Source of the DNA: Fragilariopsis cylindrus CCMP1102 | Taxonomy: Eukaryota > Bacillariophyta > Bacillariophyceae > Bacillariales > Bacillariaceae | Assembly (NCBI GenBank): GCA_900095095.1 | Contig: FMBT01000383.1 | Location: 1 to 64,000, forward strand | DNA length: 64,000 bases | Direction: 5' to 3' | Shown here: in pieces, positions 11,418 through 23,160 of the stretch | How the letters are laid out: every line of letters begins with the position of its first letter | How positions within the stretch are numbered: the first letter of the stretch is position 1 | Notes under the pieces: model-generated | What the model was told of the DNA's origin: nothing | Seen by the model: the letters and a program-made list of their open reading frames with translations, nothing else | The model's database searches: none | Position numbers and translations under genes: made by a program

Positions 11418-12237
11418 GGCTGATGATACTATTGTATGGTTTACTTGATACTGTAGTTTAGATTGTGTTGCCAGTTGAGAGGAAAGATTACCGGTGTATG
11501 TAACAACAGATATAGATTTGAATTTTACTGTGAATTGTCGGCGGTAACAAAACTACCGTGCTATAGCACGGTAGTTTGTTACCTGTGACGAACAGCAGAA
11601 ATGCATGTTAAATGTCCCAACGAGAATGACGTCATCATCTTCAATAGCCCATTCAATTAATCCCACACAATCTTTCAAGATCGTAGTGAAAGTGCGCATC
11701 CGCGATTCGAATTTTCTCGTAACCCCTCTTTTTTTTTCGAGCTGATAAACAAATCCTACAGTATCAGAAATTGGGCAAGTGATTGGTTCCTCAGCTCAAT
11801 AGTACTGTAGGACAATGTAATCAACCATGTAGTTAACATGGTTGTTGATGTGACAATTGAAACAACCAAGAGAATGCTAGCTAGGTAGGATATAATGTAG
11901 TGTTAGAAATGCTTTTCTGATATCAATCAAGAGGACATTTCATACTACAAATTTCTTCAGAGTAGAAGATGTTGTTGCTATCCACTATTACAAATTGATA
12001 TTTCTACAATAGTGTGGTTGTTCAAGAAAATTTGGGATGGAACCAAATCAAACCAAACATAAGACGATATATTGTACTCGCAGTGTGCTACATCAGTAAA
12101 TATTGCTTTGGGAATCAATTATCCGTGAAACTGCAATTAATTTTCTTGAATACAGTATTAATTTATTTTCAAACTTTGAACTCTAATCTTTAGTAATATT
12201 ATAAATATCTAAATATTATTGCAAGACATTAATATAT
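11418..12237. other. Intergenic region with palindromes
   Basis: About 820 bp between the RraA-like gene start and the KDPG aldolase stop, with no gene seen. It contains the 41-bp near-perfect palindrome listed separately and a smaller inverted repeat, caaccatgt-agtta-acatggttg, at 11822-11844. Confidence 0.6.
11544..11584. repeat. 41-bp near-perfect palindrome
   Basis: The arms ggtaac...accgtgct and agcacggt...gttacc pair over about 19 bp each, with only one unpaired A and a two-base centre. It lies about 130 bp upstream of the RraA-like start codon. It could be a cruciform-forming site, a tiny inverted-repeat element, or a binding site. No target duplication is evident. Confidence 0.85.
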
Positions 12238-13005
12238 TTACTTTTTGCGTTGGTATGGTCCAACCTTAGCAACATTGGCCATAACTTTTTCAGCATTTTG
12301 AGCAATCTTGTCGTAATCACCAGAGGCGATAGCAGCTGGATCAAATAGTGGCGCAACCAAGCCAACCGATGCTGCTCCCATACTTAAATATTCTCCAGCA
12401 TTGTCCAAGTCTACTCCCGAAGTTGGATTGATACTGAGGAAAGGCAAAGCCGAACTAACAGCCTTAACCCACATAGGTCCACCAGTCACACCAGGAAAGA
12501 GTTTCTGAAGAGGTGCACCGTGTCTGTATGCCATAGTAAGTTCGGTGGGAGTTTGACATCCCGGAACGCATACAATGTTGTGATCCTTACACCATTCAAT
12601 GACATCTGGAAGCATAACAGGTGTGATGATGAATTGACTTCCTGCATCCATAGCATCTTCGGCATCTTTAATATTCATAATGGTACCGCATCCGACCATC
12701 ACATCACCGTCATACTTTTGTCTACAGTCTGCAAGATGTTGGAGTGCATCAGGAGTGGTTAAAGTGAACTCAACAATTTTGAATCCACCATCAATCGCAG
12801 CCTGCATGGCCTTGGGACAAGTTTCACTGGTTGGTGTTCGAAGAACAGCACATGCACGGATTTGAGCAAATTTGTCAAGAACGGCTTCATAACTATCGGC
12901 ACTACGCATATAATCGCCACCACTTGACAAAGATCTAGTAGCAGTGGTTGCGGCACCGATAGTACTACGGGAGGCGATACGGGAGGCAGCGAGTCGGAGA
13001 GCCAT
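12238..13005 (-). CDS. KDPG/KHG aldolase, mitochondrial-type leader
   Basis: Class I aldolase of the Eda family, which splits 2-keto-3-deoxy-6-phosphogluconate into pyruvate and glyceraldehyde 3-phosphate, the last step of the Entner-Doudoroff pathway. The 255-residue single exon shows KIVEFTLTTP with Glu79, VGCGTI (104-109), FIITPV (125-130), VPGCQTPTE (147-155), and the Schiff-base Lys168 in QKLFPG. The usual enzyme is about 210 residues. The extra 35-40 N-terminal residues are rich in Arg, Ala and Ser (RLAASRIASRSTIGAATTATRS) and lack acids, as in a mitochondrial presequence. This agrees with the mitochondrial Entner-Doudoroff route described for diatoms. It is on the same strand as the RraA-like gene but separate. 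Substrate choice between KDPG and KHG is not decidable here. Confidence 0.93.
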   Translation of the reverse strand: MALRLAASRIASRSTIGAATTATRSLSSGGDYMRSADSYEAVLDKFAQIRACAVLRTPTSETCPKAMQAAIDGGFKIVEFTLTTPDALQHLADCRQKYDGDVMVGCGTIMNIKDAEDAMDAGSQFIITPVMLPDVIEWCKDHNIVCVPGCQTPTELTMAYRHGAPLQKLFPGVTGGPMWVKAVSSALPFLSINPTSGVDLDNAGEYLSMGAASVGLVAPLFDPAAIASGDYDKIAQNAEKVMANVAKVGPYQRKK

Positions 13006-14259
13006 TTTGTTTGATTGTTTGATAAACTTGAGTGAAGAATGAATTATGACAAAAAAAATATTGGAAGCTGTTTGTGACTTATTAGGAGCCTACGTCTAAC
13101 AACGTCGTAGTTGTTGCTTCAAATAATAATAGAGGGGGTTAAAATTTCAATTTTCGCGTGCTGGAACGCGTGGGTGCAAACTTTAAGTCGTCGCGTCGAA
13201 AAGAACGTGACGTCAGCTTATGTGGGATTCACTCCGTACGAATCAATCAACGAATGAGGATGGTCCTGTGCGTAAAAATTGAAAATATAACAAATTTGAA
13301 AATAGAAAATATACATAGTAGTCCTGTCTTCCTACTGTACACTGTTGTAGATCTATCAATAATGAATAGGTGTTATCTTTATAAAGTCTTGGTACAAAAG
13401 ATCACAGTTTACTATCCGAGGACTACATTTTCCTCACTCTCTCCCACCTTGGGGCTGATTAGTAGCAAATTGATTTTTTTCTCTTTCGATTTATACTTTT
13501 CTCATTCATTTGGAGACTTTTAGCTTTATGATACCTTTAGTAGACATTATCGTGTCGATTCTTATGACACATTTCGCCTCTGGGTGGATGTTAAAATATT
13601 GATATCGAAAATCTCGGAGTCTCCAGACTTGACGGTGTCAGCTTCTACGTTCTTTTCTTTCGTTTTCATTCGATAATGATGGCCGTTGTACAAGGATCAA
13701 AGTTTCAAGTTTTTTATTGTTAGTTCCATTCTAACGAATTCTGCACTTCTAGTTTAGTGCTACTTAGTCGTAACTTATTTCACTTTGTCGGACGACCCAT
13801 TGGATATTGAATCATGTATCATTTCCCTCCTTTTGTCGTGCTAATAGGGATGATATACGAGAACTGATCGGATTTGAAGGTGTTGGGTTTGGTCAACCCA
13901 AAAGGTCTTCGTGATCGATGCTGTGGTAATGATAAACACATGACGACAATGAATTCTTTTATATCCCTTCCATGCAAGACTTTTAACGCGAAGATGGTCA
14001 ATGTCATATATCTTTATAGAAGTTGGTCATTCAGTGTGTACCTGTCCTTTTAGAAACAGAAGTGTCAAATTCTTCTTGATACTAAAATATAAAATATACT
14101 TTTAATTGTAATGTTAATTATAGTACAGCAACAAAGCCCACAACCCTCATCTTTTGTGAGGAACAATATGATATTATTTATAAAACCTGATATTCCAAAC
14201 TACTCTACAAGATAATGGAACACCGTTCTTGTTTTTTGTTTGCGTCGTCGTTACGATTG
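13006..14259. other. Intergenic region without recognisable gene
   Basis: About 1.25 kb between the KDPG aldolase start and the 3' end of the small membrane-protein gene. It is AT-rich. The open frames here (for example 13158-13523) look random in composition. I see no tRNA, snRNA or repeat. Confidence 0.5.
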
Positions 14260-15050
14260 CTACACTTGCTTAGTAGGAGAGCTTAAAAGATCCAACTGAA
14301 CTTGAAGTTCCTTTGAGAGGTGATTCCAATTTTTATCCCCTAGTATTTCTGTTTGACTCCTCGACGTTAATCCCGTATTTTTTGTTCGAAGCATCTATTA
14401 CAATACAATGTGTTATGATTTGATTGTAAAAAAGAAGTATTGCAGGACCGAACAGAAAATTCCAATTGTGTTTGTATGTGAGTCATTAATAGATTGAATG
14501 ATTTTGTTAATGAATGTCATGTACGAAAATAGAAGTTCAAGAAGCAATCAACGTACCTGCATTGTCTTTGCAACATTTTGATTTTGATCATCAATAACAG
14601 ATTGAACAATATTTTTTCGTTTCTCAGAGATCATTTCACAGTCCTGTCCGAGTTGTCCAATAGCGATTTCGAGTGCCGTCAATCTCCGAATCATTTTAAT
14701 TGGATTAGGAACGACATGAGGCTTTCGCGATCGATCGATCAATGCTGCTGCAACCGCCAATACTACCGCCGCTACTACGACTGGATCTACCTCTGAGGTC
14801 CATAGTTGTACATGTATACCGTAATTATAATAGTGCTTTTGTATACTCTTCACCAATACAGAGTTTAAAGTATATTGCCTAGTTGAACAATGTTTTTCTC
14901 GTTGTCATTGCGCTTTGCTTGGAAAGTTTGCTTGAAAAAGAAAATTTAAATCTCGAGCATAATAAATTCAAAATGAATAAAGCAATCGAATAACAAGCGT
15001 GAATGAAGTGTACGTGACTCACGGTGAAAAAGAAAAAGAAGAAACATCAT
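14260..15050 (-). CDS. Small single-pass membrane protein, unknown
   Basis: Not recognised. Three exons are proposed: 15050-15023, 14792-14557 and 14394-14260, with introns of 230 and 162 nt, giving 132 residues. The last junction is well supported (donor GTACGT after AKTMQ, acceptor before MLRTKNTGL, phase 0). The first is a 28-nt exon encoding MMFLLFLFH followed by GTGAGT, joining in frame to QVDPVVVAAVVLAVAAALIDR. The open middle frame has no upstream ATG, so a 5' exon is required. The protein would have one hydrophobic segment near the N-terminus (about residues 11-26) and a polar helical tail (RRLTALEIAIGQLGQDCEMI). It starts only about 185 bp from the divergent SufS gene, so the two may share a promoter. 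Existence is moderately sure; the 5' exon is tentative. Confidence 0.45.
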
Positions 15051-15236
15051 GATGACAGGAAACGGAAGAGATAAAAAATTAGAAAGAGGGCAGAAGAATA
15101 CACGAATACTGTACGACATCGTCAGCTAGATAATAGTGCAATAACCTCTTTTCTAAAGCAAGACACAAATTGTTATCCTCACCAATCTGCCATAAAATAT
15201 CAAACCATTCTCAATCATATTTCCAAACAATTAATT

Positions 15237-16882
15237 ATGACGAACAACATATCCCTATTATTATGTATGAATATTTACTTCCTGGCAGTTTCATCGCCAC
15301 TGTCATCGGAAGGATTCGTTTCTAAAAATACGAATACATTGTCGGTAAGCCAACGGAAATTCCGAACGAGTAGTCGGCGGCATGTACTTCAAAATCCTGA
15401 CTTATCATCTACAACAAAGCAAAATGAGACGGAAGAAAATAAAAAATGGTGGGAGGAAGTAACGTTTGAACATGGCGATGTTGCTGAATTGACTCGACCT
15501 GATTTTGAAATTCTAATGTCGACGACAATCGGAGATTCGAATAAACAACTAATATATTTGGATTCTGGTGCAACATCTCAAACGCCGAAGCAAGTTATTC
15601 AAGATACACAAAATTATTATGAAAAACTTAATTCTAATGTTCATAGAGGCGCACATACTTTAAGCCGTAAGGCAACCGAGGCCTTTGAAGATGGTCGGGA
15701 TGCGGTTGCATCATTTATCAATGCCAATTCACGGAATGAAATTGTCTTTACTAGTGGTGCCACTGAGGCTATTAATTTGGTTGCCTCGTGTTACAGTCGT
15801 GCGATAAAATTAAAGGAAGGAGATGAAATCCTCTTAACTGAAATGGAACATCACAGTAATTTGGTTCCCTGGCAAATGATTGCTAAAGAAACGGGTGCAG
15901 TTCTTAAGTTCGTCAAGGTTGATTTTGAAAAAACTGGTGCATTAGATTTAGACCATATGAAATCATTATTAAATGAAAATACTAGAATTGTAAGCTTCCA
16001 ACATGTATCAAATGTTATGGCCTGTATCAACCCAGTACAGGAGATGGTAGCAATGGTTCGAGCTAATGCCTCTTCAGATGCTATTGTTATTTTGGATGCC
16101 TGTCAATCTCTCCCTCATATGAAAGTGGACGTTCAAAGTCTAGGGGTAGACTTCCTAGCAGCATCGGGTCACAAAATGTGCGGACCTACGGGAATTGGCT
16201 TTCTTTGGGGACGAGAGGACTTACTGAACAGTATGCCTCCGTTCATGGGCGGTGGAGAAATGATTGATCAAGTTACATTATATGAATCGACATATGCTCC
16301 TGCTCCAGCACGATTCGAGGCAGGAACTCCACCTATAGCTGAAGTAGTTGGTTTGGCAAGTGCTATTCGATATTTGGAAACAAAGCTGGGGATGGATAAG
16401 GTGGAAGCATACGAACATGAAATTGCAGCCTATTTGCACAAACGTCTTAATGAAGTCGACAGAGTGACAGTTTTGGGTCCACCTGAGGGTGTGCAACGAG
16501 CTGCTCTATGTGCCTTTCATGTAGATGGAGTTCATCCCAGTGACCTTAGTACATTTTTAGATATGGAAGGTGTGGCTATCAGAGCTGGTCATCACTGTTG
16601 TCAGCCATTGCATCAGGCATATGGGATTTCTCATTCTGCCCGAGCAAGTCTTTATATTTACAATACCAAAGAGTAAGTTTCAATCAAATGATACAGAGAC
16701 ATCACTCCAAATCGTGTCACTTTCAACACTATATCATTTTTCTCATCCTCTTTTTCCTCGTTTCATTGTGCTTTAGGGATGTTGATGGCTTCATTGAGTA
16801 TCTTGAAAAGACAATTCAATTTTTCACAGGTCTAGAGAATATACCAGAAGAAGGCGGAGACGTCGGTTTCGTTCCTATCTAA
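15237..16882 (+). CDS. SUFS: Plastid cysteine desulfurase SufS
   Basis: Two exons, 15237-16672 and 16777-16882, around a 104-nt intron (GTAAGT...TTTAG), giving 513 residues. SufS is a PLP enzyme that removes sulfur from cysteine to feed the SUF iron-sulfur assembly system of plastids. The PLP Lys313 lies in AASGHKMCGPTGIGF, the cofactor-binding His in TEMEHHSNLVPW, and the persulfide Cys454 in RAGHHCCQPLH, all typical of the group II SufS/NifS class. The short loop around the cysteine fits SufS rather than mitochondrial Nfs1. The N-terminus has a hydrophobic leader (NISLLLCMNIYFLAVSS) followed by EGFVS, matching a two-part plastid signal. The usual catalytic core is about 410 residues; the extra 70-90 are targeting. 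The second exon adds DVDGFIEYLEKTIQFF and the tail. Confidence 0.95.
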
Positions 16883-17344
16883 TTTTTTCATCTTTAAACA
16901 ACAAATTCAATATTCTTAACAATCAACCATGTTTTGATGTAGATGTGCTGTTTGCAGCAACAAATTGTGTTCTTGAGTTTGTTTTTGTTTGTCTGTCTTT
17001 CTGTCTTCTTTCACCTCCAAAAAATAACTTCTACCACTCAAATCTGCACAGTAGTGGAATTGCTGCTCTTTGTTCGTGTTCTTTGCTATTTCCTCGTCGA
17101 TGGCCTTTGACCTTCTATCCTTTGTAGTTAGGGAGTACCCTGCAGCTCCTCCATGCAATAAAATAAACAATTTGTAGTTAGAGAAAAATAAGGAGAAGTC
17201 TGACCTTCGATCGTGTGAGATTTCGGAACAAAATTCTTAGTGCATCCATCATCATATCTTAATCTTCCGACGATGATGGATCATATAATTTTAAATTTTT
17301 TTTCACAAAAACTGCTAGCAAAACATAAGAAGTGAAGTAGAAAA
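16883..17344. other. Intergenic region, nothing recognised
   Basis: About 460 bp between the SufS stop and the ketopantoate reductase start. It holds T-rich and mixed sequence with no convincing ORF, RNA gene or repeat. Confidence 0.5.
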
Positions 17345-18709
17345 ATGAAGAAGACGCTGACGGCATCAACTGCACTTGTGTTGCTCGTCTGTTCTGCTTT
17401 CGTGACTATGGCAACAATTGCATTTCGATCTACTACACCTACGTCGCTGTCAATTATAAGACATGCTTTTAGAAGCAAGAGTCCTCGATTCCAATCCACG
17501 TCTTCCTCCTTATCATCACTCTCAGATGATGGTGACAATAAGAGACCGTCTATTGCAATCGTAGGGTCAGGAGCAGTAGGTGGGTATTATGGAGCAAGAT
17601 TGTGGGAATCTGGATCATATGATGTGAAGTTTCAAATGAGAGGCGAAAACTTGAAAAAAAGTACAAGCGATGGATTTGTTGTTACATCCATTGACGGTGA
17701 TATCTTCATTCCGCCCGACCAACTTCAAGCCTTTGAAGATCCAAACGATGTTGGTCCTGTAGACTGGGTTGTTGTTTGCTTAAAAAGTTCCTCCCTTAGT
17801 GACATTCCAGACCTTGTCTATCCTCTACTAGAATCAAAAAGAACACGGATCCTTACGATTATGAACGGACTGATCGAGGAAGATTTAATTCAGTTACTTA
17901 AGGAACGTGCTGGCGGGGAAGAATTTTGTGCAGCTTTGTATGGTGGAATGGCACTCGTTTGTTCGAATAGAACAGGACCGGGTACCGTAGATCATTCTTT
18001 TGCTGGACTTCTCAGTGGTGGTCTCGCCATATCGCAGGAGCGAGTATTTACAGATGAGGAAAACCAACAGGCTTTTCAAGATCTATGGGCTCCAACTTCG
18101 ATAGATATTGCTTATGAACAATCCTTACTGGCCGGAAGATGGAGAAAGTGCCTGTGGAATTTACCTTTCAATGGCATTTCAGTGGCGATGGGAGGTATTA
18201 CCGTTGACAAAATCGTGAACGACTCGGGATTACGACAACTCGCAAATATAATTATGGATGAAACGGTTTCAGCTGCAAACGCAGATATGGCAGCACATGG
18301 GTTCGGAAAAGAAATGTATTTGGATGATGCCGACAAAAAGAAAATGATGGATCTTAGTGACAACATGGGACCGTACCGGTAGGTTGAGTTTGCTTGTGAT
18401 GAATGATAAGACGACGATGAGGTATACATTTCATCGCATGGTTGTCGTCGCTGTCGTTGTCGTTGTCGATCCGGTTTTCGTAGAAAGGCTTCTAAAGTAC
18501 TCACAACATCTTCGTCCATTTCGTCTATATTCCAATAAAAATTTAGAACGAGTACTATGATAGACTTCGTCGAAGGAAGGCCACTCGAAGTTAATTACCT
18601 TTTTACGAAGCCGGTAGAAAGAGCCCGAGCCCTGGGAGTGTGCGTTCCACATTTAGATACTCTGGTGACACAAATTGAAGCATATCAAAGATTCGGTAAT
18701 CTTAAATAA
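17345..18709 (+). CDS. Ketopantoate reductase (ApbA/PanE family)
   Basis: Two exons, 17345-18378 and 18547-18709, with a 168-nt intron. The exon ends match in phase 2, giving 398 residues. The family reduces 2-dehydropantoate to pantoate with NADPH in pantothenate and CoA synthesis. The N-terminal Rossmann motif is SIAIVGSGAVGGYYGARL (GxGxxG at 74-79). The C-terminal domain has RWRKCLWNLPFNGIS, matching the catalytic Lys-x3-Asn pattern, and EGRPLEVNYLFTKPVERARALGVCVPHLDTL near the end, which binds substrate in PanE. The first 65 residues include a hydrophobic stretch (STALVLLVCSAFVTMATIAF) followed by Ser/Arg-rich sequence, suggesting organelle targeting; which organelle is unclear. Many eukaryotic ApbA proteins act on other 2-oxo acids, so the exact substrate is open. 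Confidence 0.88.
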
Positions 18710-19190
18710 GCTATTGGAGATGACCCACTATTTTCTTGGCAAATTATACCGACAATTTGAAACAATAGGTAGGTACAGATTGCAACTTTTGCTCAGATAA
18801 ATCCAACGCAGATCATCTCGTAATAATGACGAAGACAAGTAAGTTACAAGAAAGGAGAATTGATCAACTTGCGGAGTAATGATACTACTATGTTTCAATT
18901 TTAAACAAATCTGTGCTGAATTAGTTCAGAAAGTAGAAACTTGGGCGGGGGTGTAGAAAAAAAGCGCACAAAGTATAATGTATTGCAACCCTTCTGGCTA
19001 CTGATCAGTTGCTGCTTCTATTTTTTCTCTTCGTAGATTGGCGAACCAACATAATTAAATACAACAGACTAGTACGCTGTTATTATTAATAGTAATCAAA
19101 TGGGTAATAATATAATGAAAATACTCTTAGTTTATATGAAATACTTAAGACAGCTTCCCCTCGGTGTCTTCAGCATTATTTTTCAAATTG
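18710..19190. other. Convergent 3' intergenic region
   Basis: About 480 bp between the 3' ends of the ketopantoate reductase and the first PDZ gene. It is AT-rich with no gene or structured repeat seen. Confidence 0.5.
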
Positions 19191-22100
19191 TTATTTTTTA
19201 TTTTTTCCCTTTCCAAACAAACGAAACCCTGACTTCTTCTTCATGGGATTCATTTTCCATAACGATTTAGACTTGCGATCAGTATGAACAAGTGTACCAT
19301 TAGTCTCAACAAAAGGTTTAGTACTATTTGATGACATCGGTTCCAATGTTTCCTTCGTCCTAAAAGGTCCAGTGTACCGGAGAAATACAAGTTCAATACG
19401 ACTTGGATTGGACGAGTTACTAATAGCATCACAAATGTCGTCGACCTTCATTTTGATACTACTGGAACCATTGATTGAGGCTAATTGATCGCCAACCTCA
19501 ACTCCACGACTTCGGGCTGCACTTCCATCCGGGCCAACCTTTGTTACAAAACAACCTCCTAAAATTAATTGGACGTACGTGATAAATAAAAAGAATGATC
19601 GTGAGTGAAAAATGGATGAATCAATAAATTACAAAACACAACACACATCTTGCACGCAACGTACCATCGTTTTCAAGGAAAATAATCCCTAAAGGTAATT
19701 TGAGGCTGACTGGGCAAATTTTCACTTCCTCGTGAAGATCAATCGCGTACGAATCATCATATTCAACACCCTGGAGCTTATGAACTGAATAAGCAGCATG
19801 TATCGCAAGTTGATATATGCCTGCTTTAAAACGTTCTTGGTTTTTACAATTATTGAACGATGCTGTTCCTTCACTGCGGTCTTCATATATATTTGAGCCA
19901 ACAGATTGTGCAATATCGGAACCGAACCATAGATCTTTTGTCATCATGTCAGTCATGTCCGAAGTTAATTGACGATTACCTTCACTCATAATTGCTGGAC
20001 TTCCAATGGCAAGGCCACATGATTCAAGAACACTATACTCACTAGTACTAAAAGTACCCTGTTTTTTACTTCCTTTTGTTTTCGATTTACGTTCCTTCTT
20101 CCTCTCGTGGTCGTCTGTTGGACTCGTTATAGGGTCACCAAGCGCATATCCGATAACTGATGTCATGGCAGAGAGACCACCTTCAACAAGACCAATAATT
20201 GCATTGAATGGGTCTTCTAGTGAATTCTCTCTTAATTCAGACGATTCCAATGTGTTAGTGTCGCCCAATGTGTTAGTGCCGTCAAGTGATGATCCTCCGA
20301 TTGATGCTATAGAAGCAGATCTATCATCTAAAGCATTGATTGTACGTGATTGTTGAGTTTTTTTCGATTGAGCTGATGATCGTGTTCGTTCTTCAGCCAA
20401 TTTTTTGGTTGAATCATCGTTTGTTGGTGAAATAATGTGTTTCTTTTCTTTCTTCTTTAAGACGAAATCACTTTCATTCAGAGAAGGGACAGTATTATCT
20501 TCTTCAGAACTACTTTCTACGTTCGCTGTTGCTTTCAGTTCCTTTGAGATTTTCCTCTTCACCTCTGGTTTATACCGATACTTTCTCCGCCCCGGCTTGT
20601 TCTTATCTGGAGTCCCAATAAGAAAGATATCCTTTATCACATCTTCAACCTCACTTTCTATAGTCTTAGTATATTCCGAATTAAGACTTCTATCAAATGA
20701 CATAACTTCTGCCGAGTCGTCTTGTTGTTCTGATTCGAAACGGTGGATTGTATTGGTCTGACCAAACGAAACAATATTCGCTCCTTTTGATGATCGGATA
20801 CTCGTAACGTTAGTACTATCGTTACTAATATTACTATTATCTTGATTCGGTGAAGGTGGACGAAGACTAGGTTTTGTAGTAGAATTTTTCTTTGTTTGTC
20901 TCGATTTCCATGCCTGATGAGCACGTTCCTGTAAACTAGTTGGAGAAATCGCTCTCATACCATAATTTTCAGTCGACGTATCACAATCATCATCATCGTC
21001 GTCAGTAGTAGCAGTAGTTTCAGAAAGAATTTTTTCTTCTCGACGTTGTCTATTTCGACGACGGACTCTATGCGGAACTACTTTTGGGGTAGTGGTAGCA
21101 GTAGTATTCTTTTGGGAGGACAAGTAATCCTTGCTGTCTTTAACTTGCTGTCTAGCTTTCTTCAACTGTTTTTTCTCGGCAGCAAAGTAAAAGAGAGAAT
21201 CATCGTCTTTCGTTGTTGCTTCTCTTCTTTCGTCAGTAAGACCCTCCGAATGTTGATTACCATTCTCCTCGTCGTATTTTTTTGCGTATCCTACTTCGCC
21301 ATTCATCATCATTGATGAATATTCTTTATTATTTGTATGTTTCAGTTGTGGAATCGAGGGAGGTATCATCGGATCCATCATCGGATCTCCACTAGTATTA
21401 GTGATCAGTGCTGATGATTGATAGTAGTTTGGATCATCATATGCTATACCCTCTTCGTCAATGGTACTTGGACCACTGTATTTTGGTGGTGGGACTATAA
21501 ATCGTCCACCGCCGTTCATATTATTATCTTCATCCTCTAAGTAATCATCATTACTGTTGTCCATATTACTTCTTTCATTAGTAATCGGTCGTCGTAATGG
21601 TGATGATGCGTCATCTGGACTTGATACCCAAATGTTCTCAAATTTTGATGAAACAACTGATGTGAACGCTGAATCGTCACAACGCACGTCGGATAGATTA
21701 GAGTCTCGTAAAGCCATATCAGAACTGGTACCAACCGTTCTTCCTCCTGACATTGTTCTTTCTATAATATTGGATTCATCAGCATTCGCTTGATCAAAAG
21801 GCTGATCAAAAGGCACATCATTATCAACCATTCGATCTTCTTGTTGTAGTTGTTTTTCGACAACAGAATCGTTTTCGTAGTACTGATGCTGCGGAGGAGA
21901 AATACGGTCTGAAGCCGTGTTGTCTTGCGAAGCAGTTTCGTTTTGTTGTCTACTACTACTATGTGTATTCATAGCACCTTGATTATTATTGGACCATAAT
22001 GTCTCGGGTGGAATATAAATCCCATCCTTTCCAAAGTTTCTTCGATAGTTTTGTTTAATCGGAATCGGATTCGTTCCATGATCATCGATAGTTATACCAC

Positions 22101-22275
22101 CACCTTTGCTATTATTGTTGTTGGTTGTTGTTGTATCATAATACGAATTTGATGTCGGAGTTGACAATTCCGCATCCTGTTCTTCTCTGTCGCTATAAGT
22201 TCTGCTATTCCCGGTACGTCGACCGCCGTTCGTATTGCGTCCCATCTTCGTTGTAGGTGATAAAATTTCTACCAT
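19191..22275 (-). CDS. Large disordered protein with C-terminal PDZ domain
   Basis: Two exons, 22275-19665 and 19558-19191, with a 106-nt intron (GTACGT donor, phase 1), giving 992 residues. Most of the protein (1-750) is low-complexity Ser/Asn/Asp/Thr-rich sequence with basic patches such as HRVRRRNRQRREE and runs of Asp. The C-terminal PDZ domain (about 853-940) is split by the intron: VSLKLPLGIIFLENDG in exon 1, then GCFVTKVGPDGSAARSRGVEVGDQLASING and IELVFLRY in exon 2. The carboxylate-binding loop is LPLGI. The tail is Lys-rich (KMNPMKKKSGFRLFGKGKNKK). A scaffolding role is inferred from the domain only; no partner can be read. The next gene in this direction beyond the copia element also encodes a PDZ protein. 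Confidence 0.85.
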
Positions 22276-23155
22276 GGTACTTTGTAGTGTCTTATTTCGA
22301 TCCGATCGTAATTGCAGTAATTTCTATTACAATTCGGCATCACCATTAATAAACCAATTCCCATTACGCTCGCTCATCTGGTTTTTAGCTTCAACTTTTT
22401 TCGAAAAGAAAACGAAATGACGACGTCCGGAATCATTTTTTCGTGGCCAGCTAGCTTTCACTTCCGTTCAATGAAAAAATTAATCGTTCAATAAGTAATT
22501 TAATACATGAGACTTCAAAACCCTGACTTCAACGGAAGATGATTTTTTGGGGGAAAGCAGGCCAGGCCGTCCAAAAAAGAAGAAATTACTCAGTATCGGC
22601 ATAATAGTATTATACTGTATGCTACTGTAGTACAGTATACCGGGTAATACTGTCTTGGGACACCAATAACAACACTAAAATGTAGTAGTATGTGGAATGT
22701 ATATTTGTTGTGTGTATGTGTATGTGAATGTGTGTATGTGTTTGTATATGCATATATACCATCTGTGTAATTTATCCTCGAGTGATCCACCCCAACGTGC
22801 GCAAAGATAAGAATTTTACTTGTATAGTATTCACCGAATACTAATAGTGGACATAGCTTTAGCAAAACCATACCTAACAAGGTGATGATGCTGCAGTCCA
22901 TCCATATTAAAGTTAAATGCAGTGTATCTATCTTGCAGCGTCATCACCTTAGCTTAGGCACAGTGTTAGCGCAAAAATTACATATTATATTCAAAAGTGC
23001 TCACATTTTGACTTTTGTTTTTGTGTAGTATTCACTGAATACTAATACGTAATGAGCATAGCCTTTGTAAAACATCTAATGTATGTGTCATCACCTTAGG
23101 TATAGTGCTAGTGCAAAAGTTACATAGGTTCAAAGGGGCAGACTAGACGGACCAT
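22276..23155. repeat. Intergenic region with TG-rich tract and diverged direct repeat
   Basis: There is no gene. A TG-rich microsatellite lies around 22706-22750. Two diverged direct copies of a unit of up to about 200 bp start at 22821 and 23022. Both open with tagtattcac-gaatactaat (itself partly palindromic), share a gagcatagc/gacatagc block, and later share gtcatcaccttag and a final gcaaaa-ttacat. The second copy is shorter and runs up to the copia insertion point. Confidence 0.65.
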
Positions 23156-23160
23156 CATGT

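Noticed and set aside
12238-13005. KDPG aldolase as bacterial contamination
   Set aside because: It has an organelle presequence and lies among intron-bearing eukaryotic genes; diatoms are known to have the enzyme.
13158-13523. Plus-strand ORF of 121 codons
   Set aside because: No recognisable domain, composition like translated non-coding AT-rich DNA, no leader or splice context.
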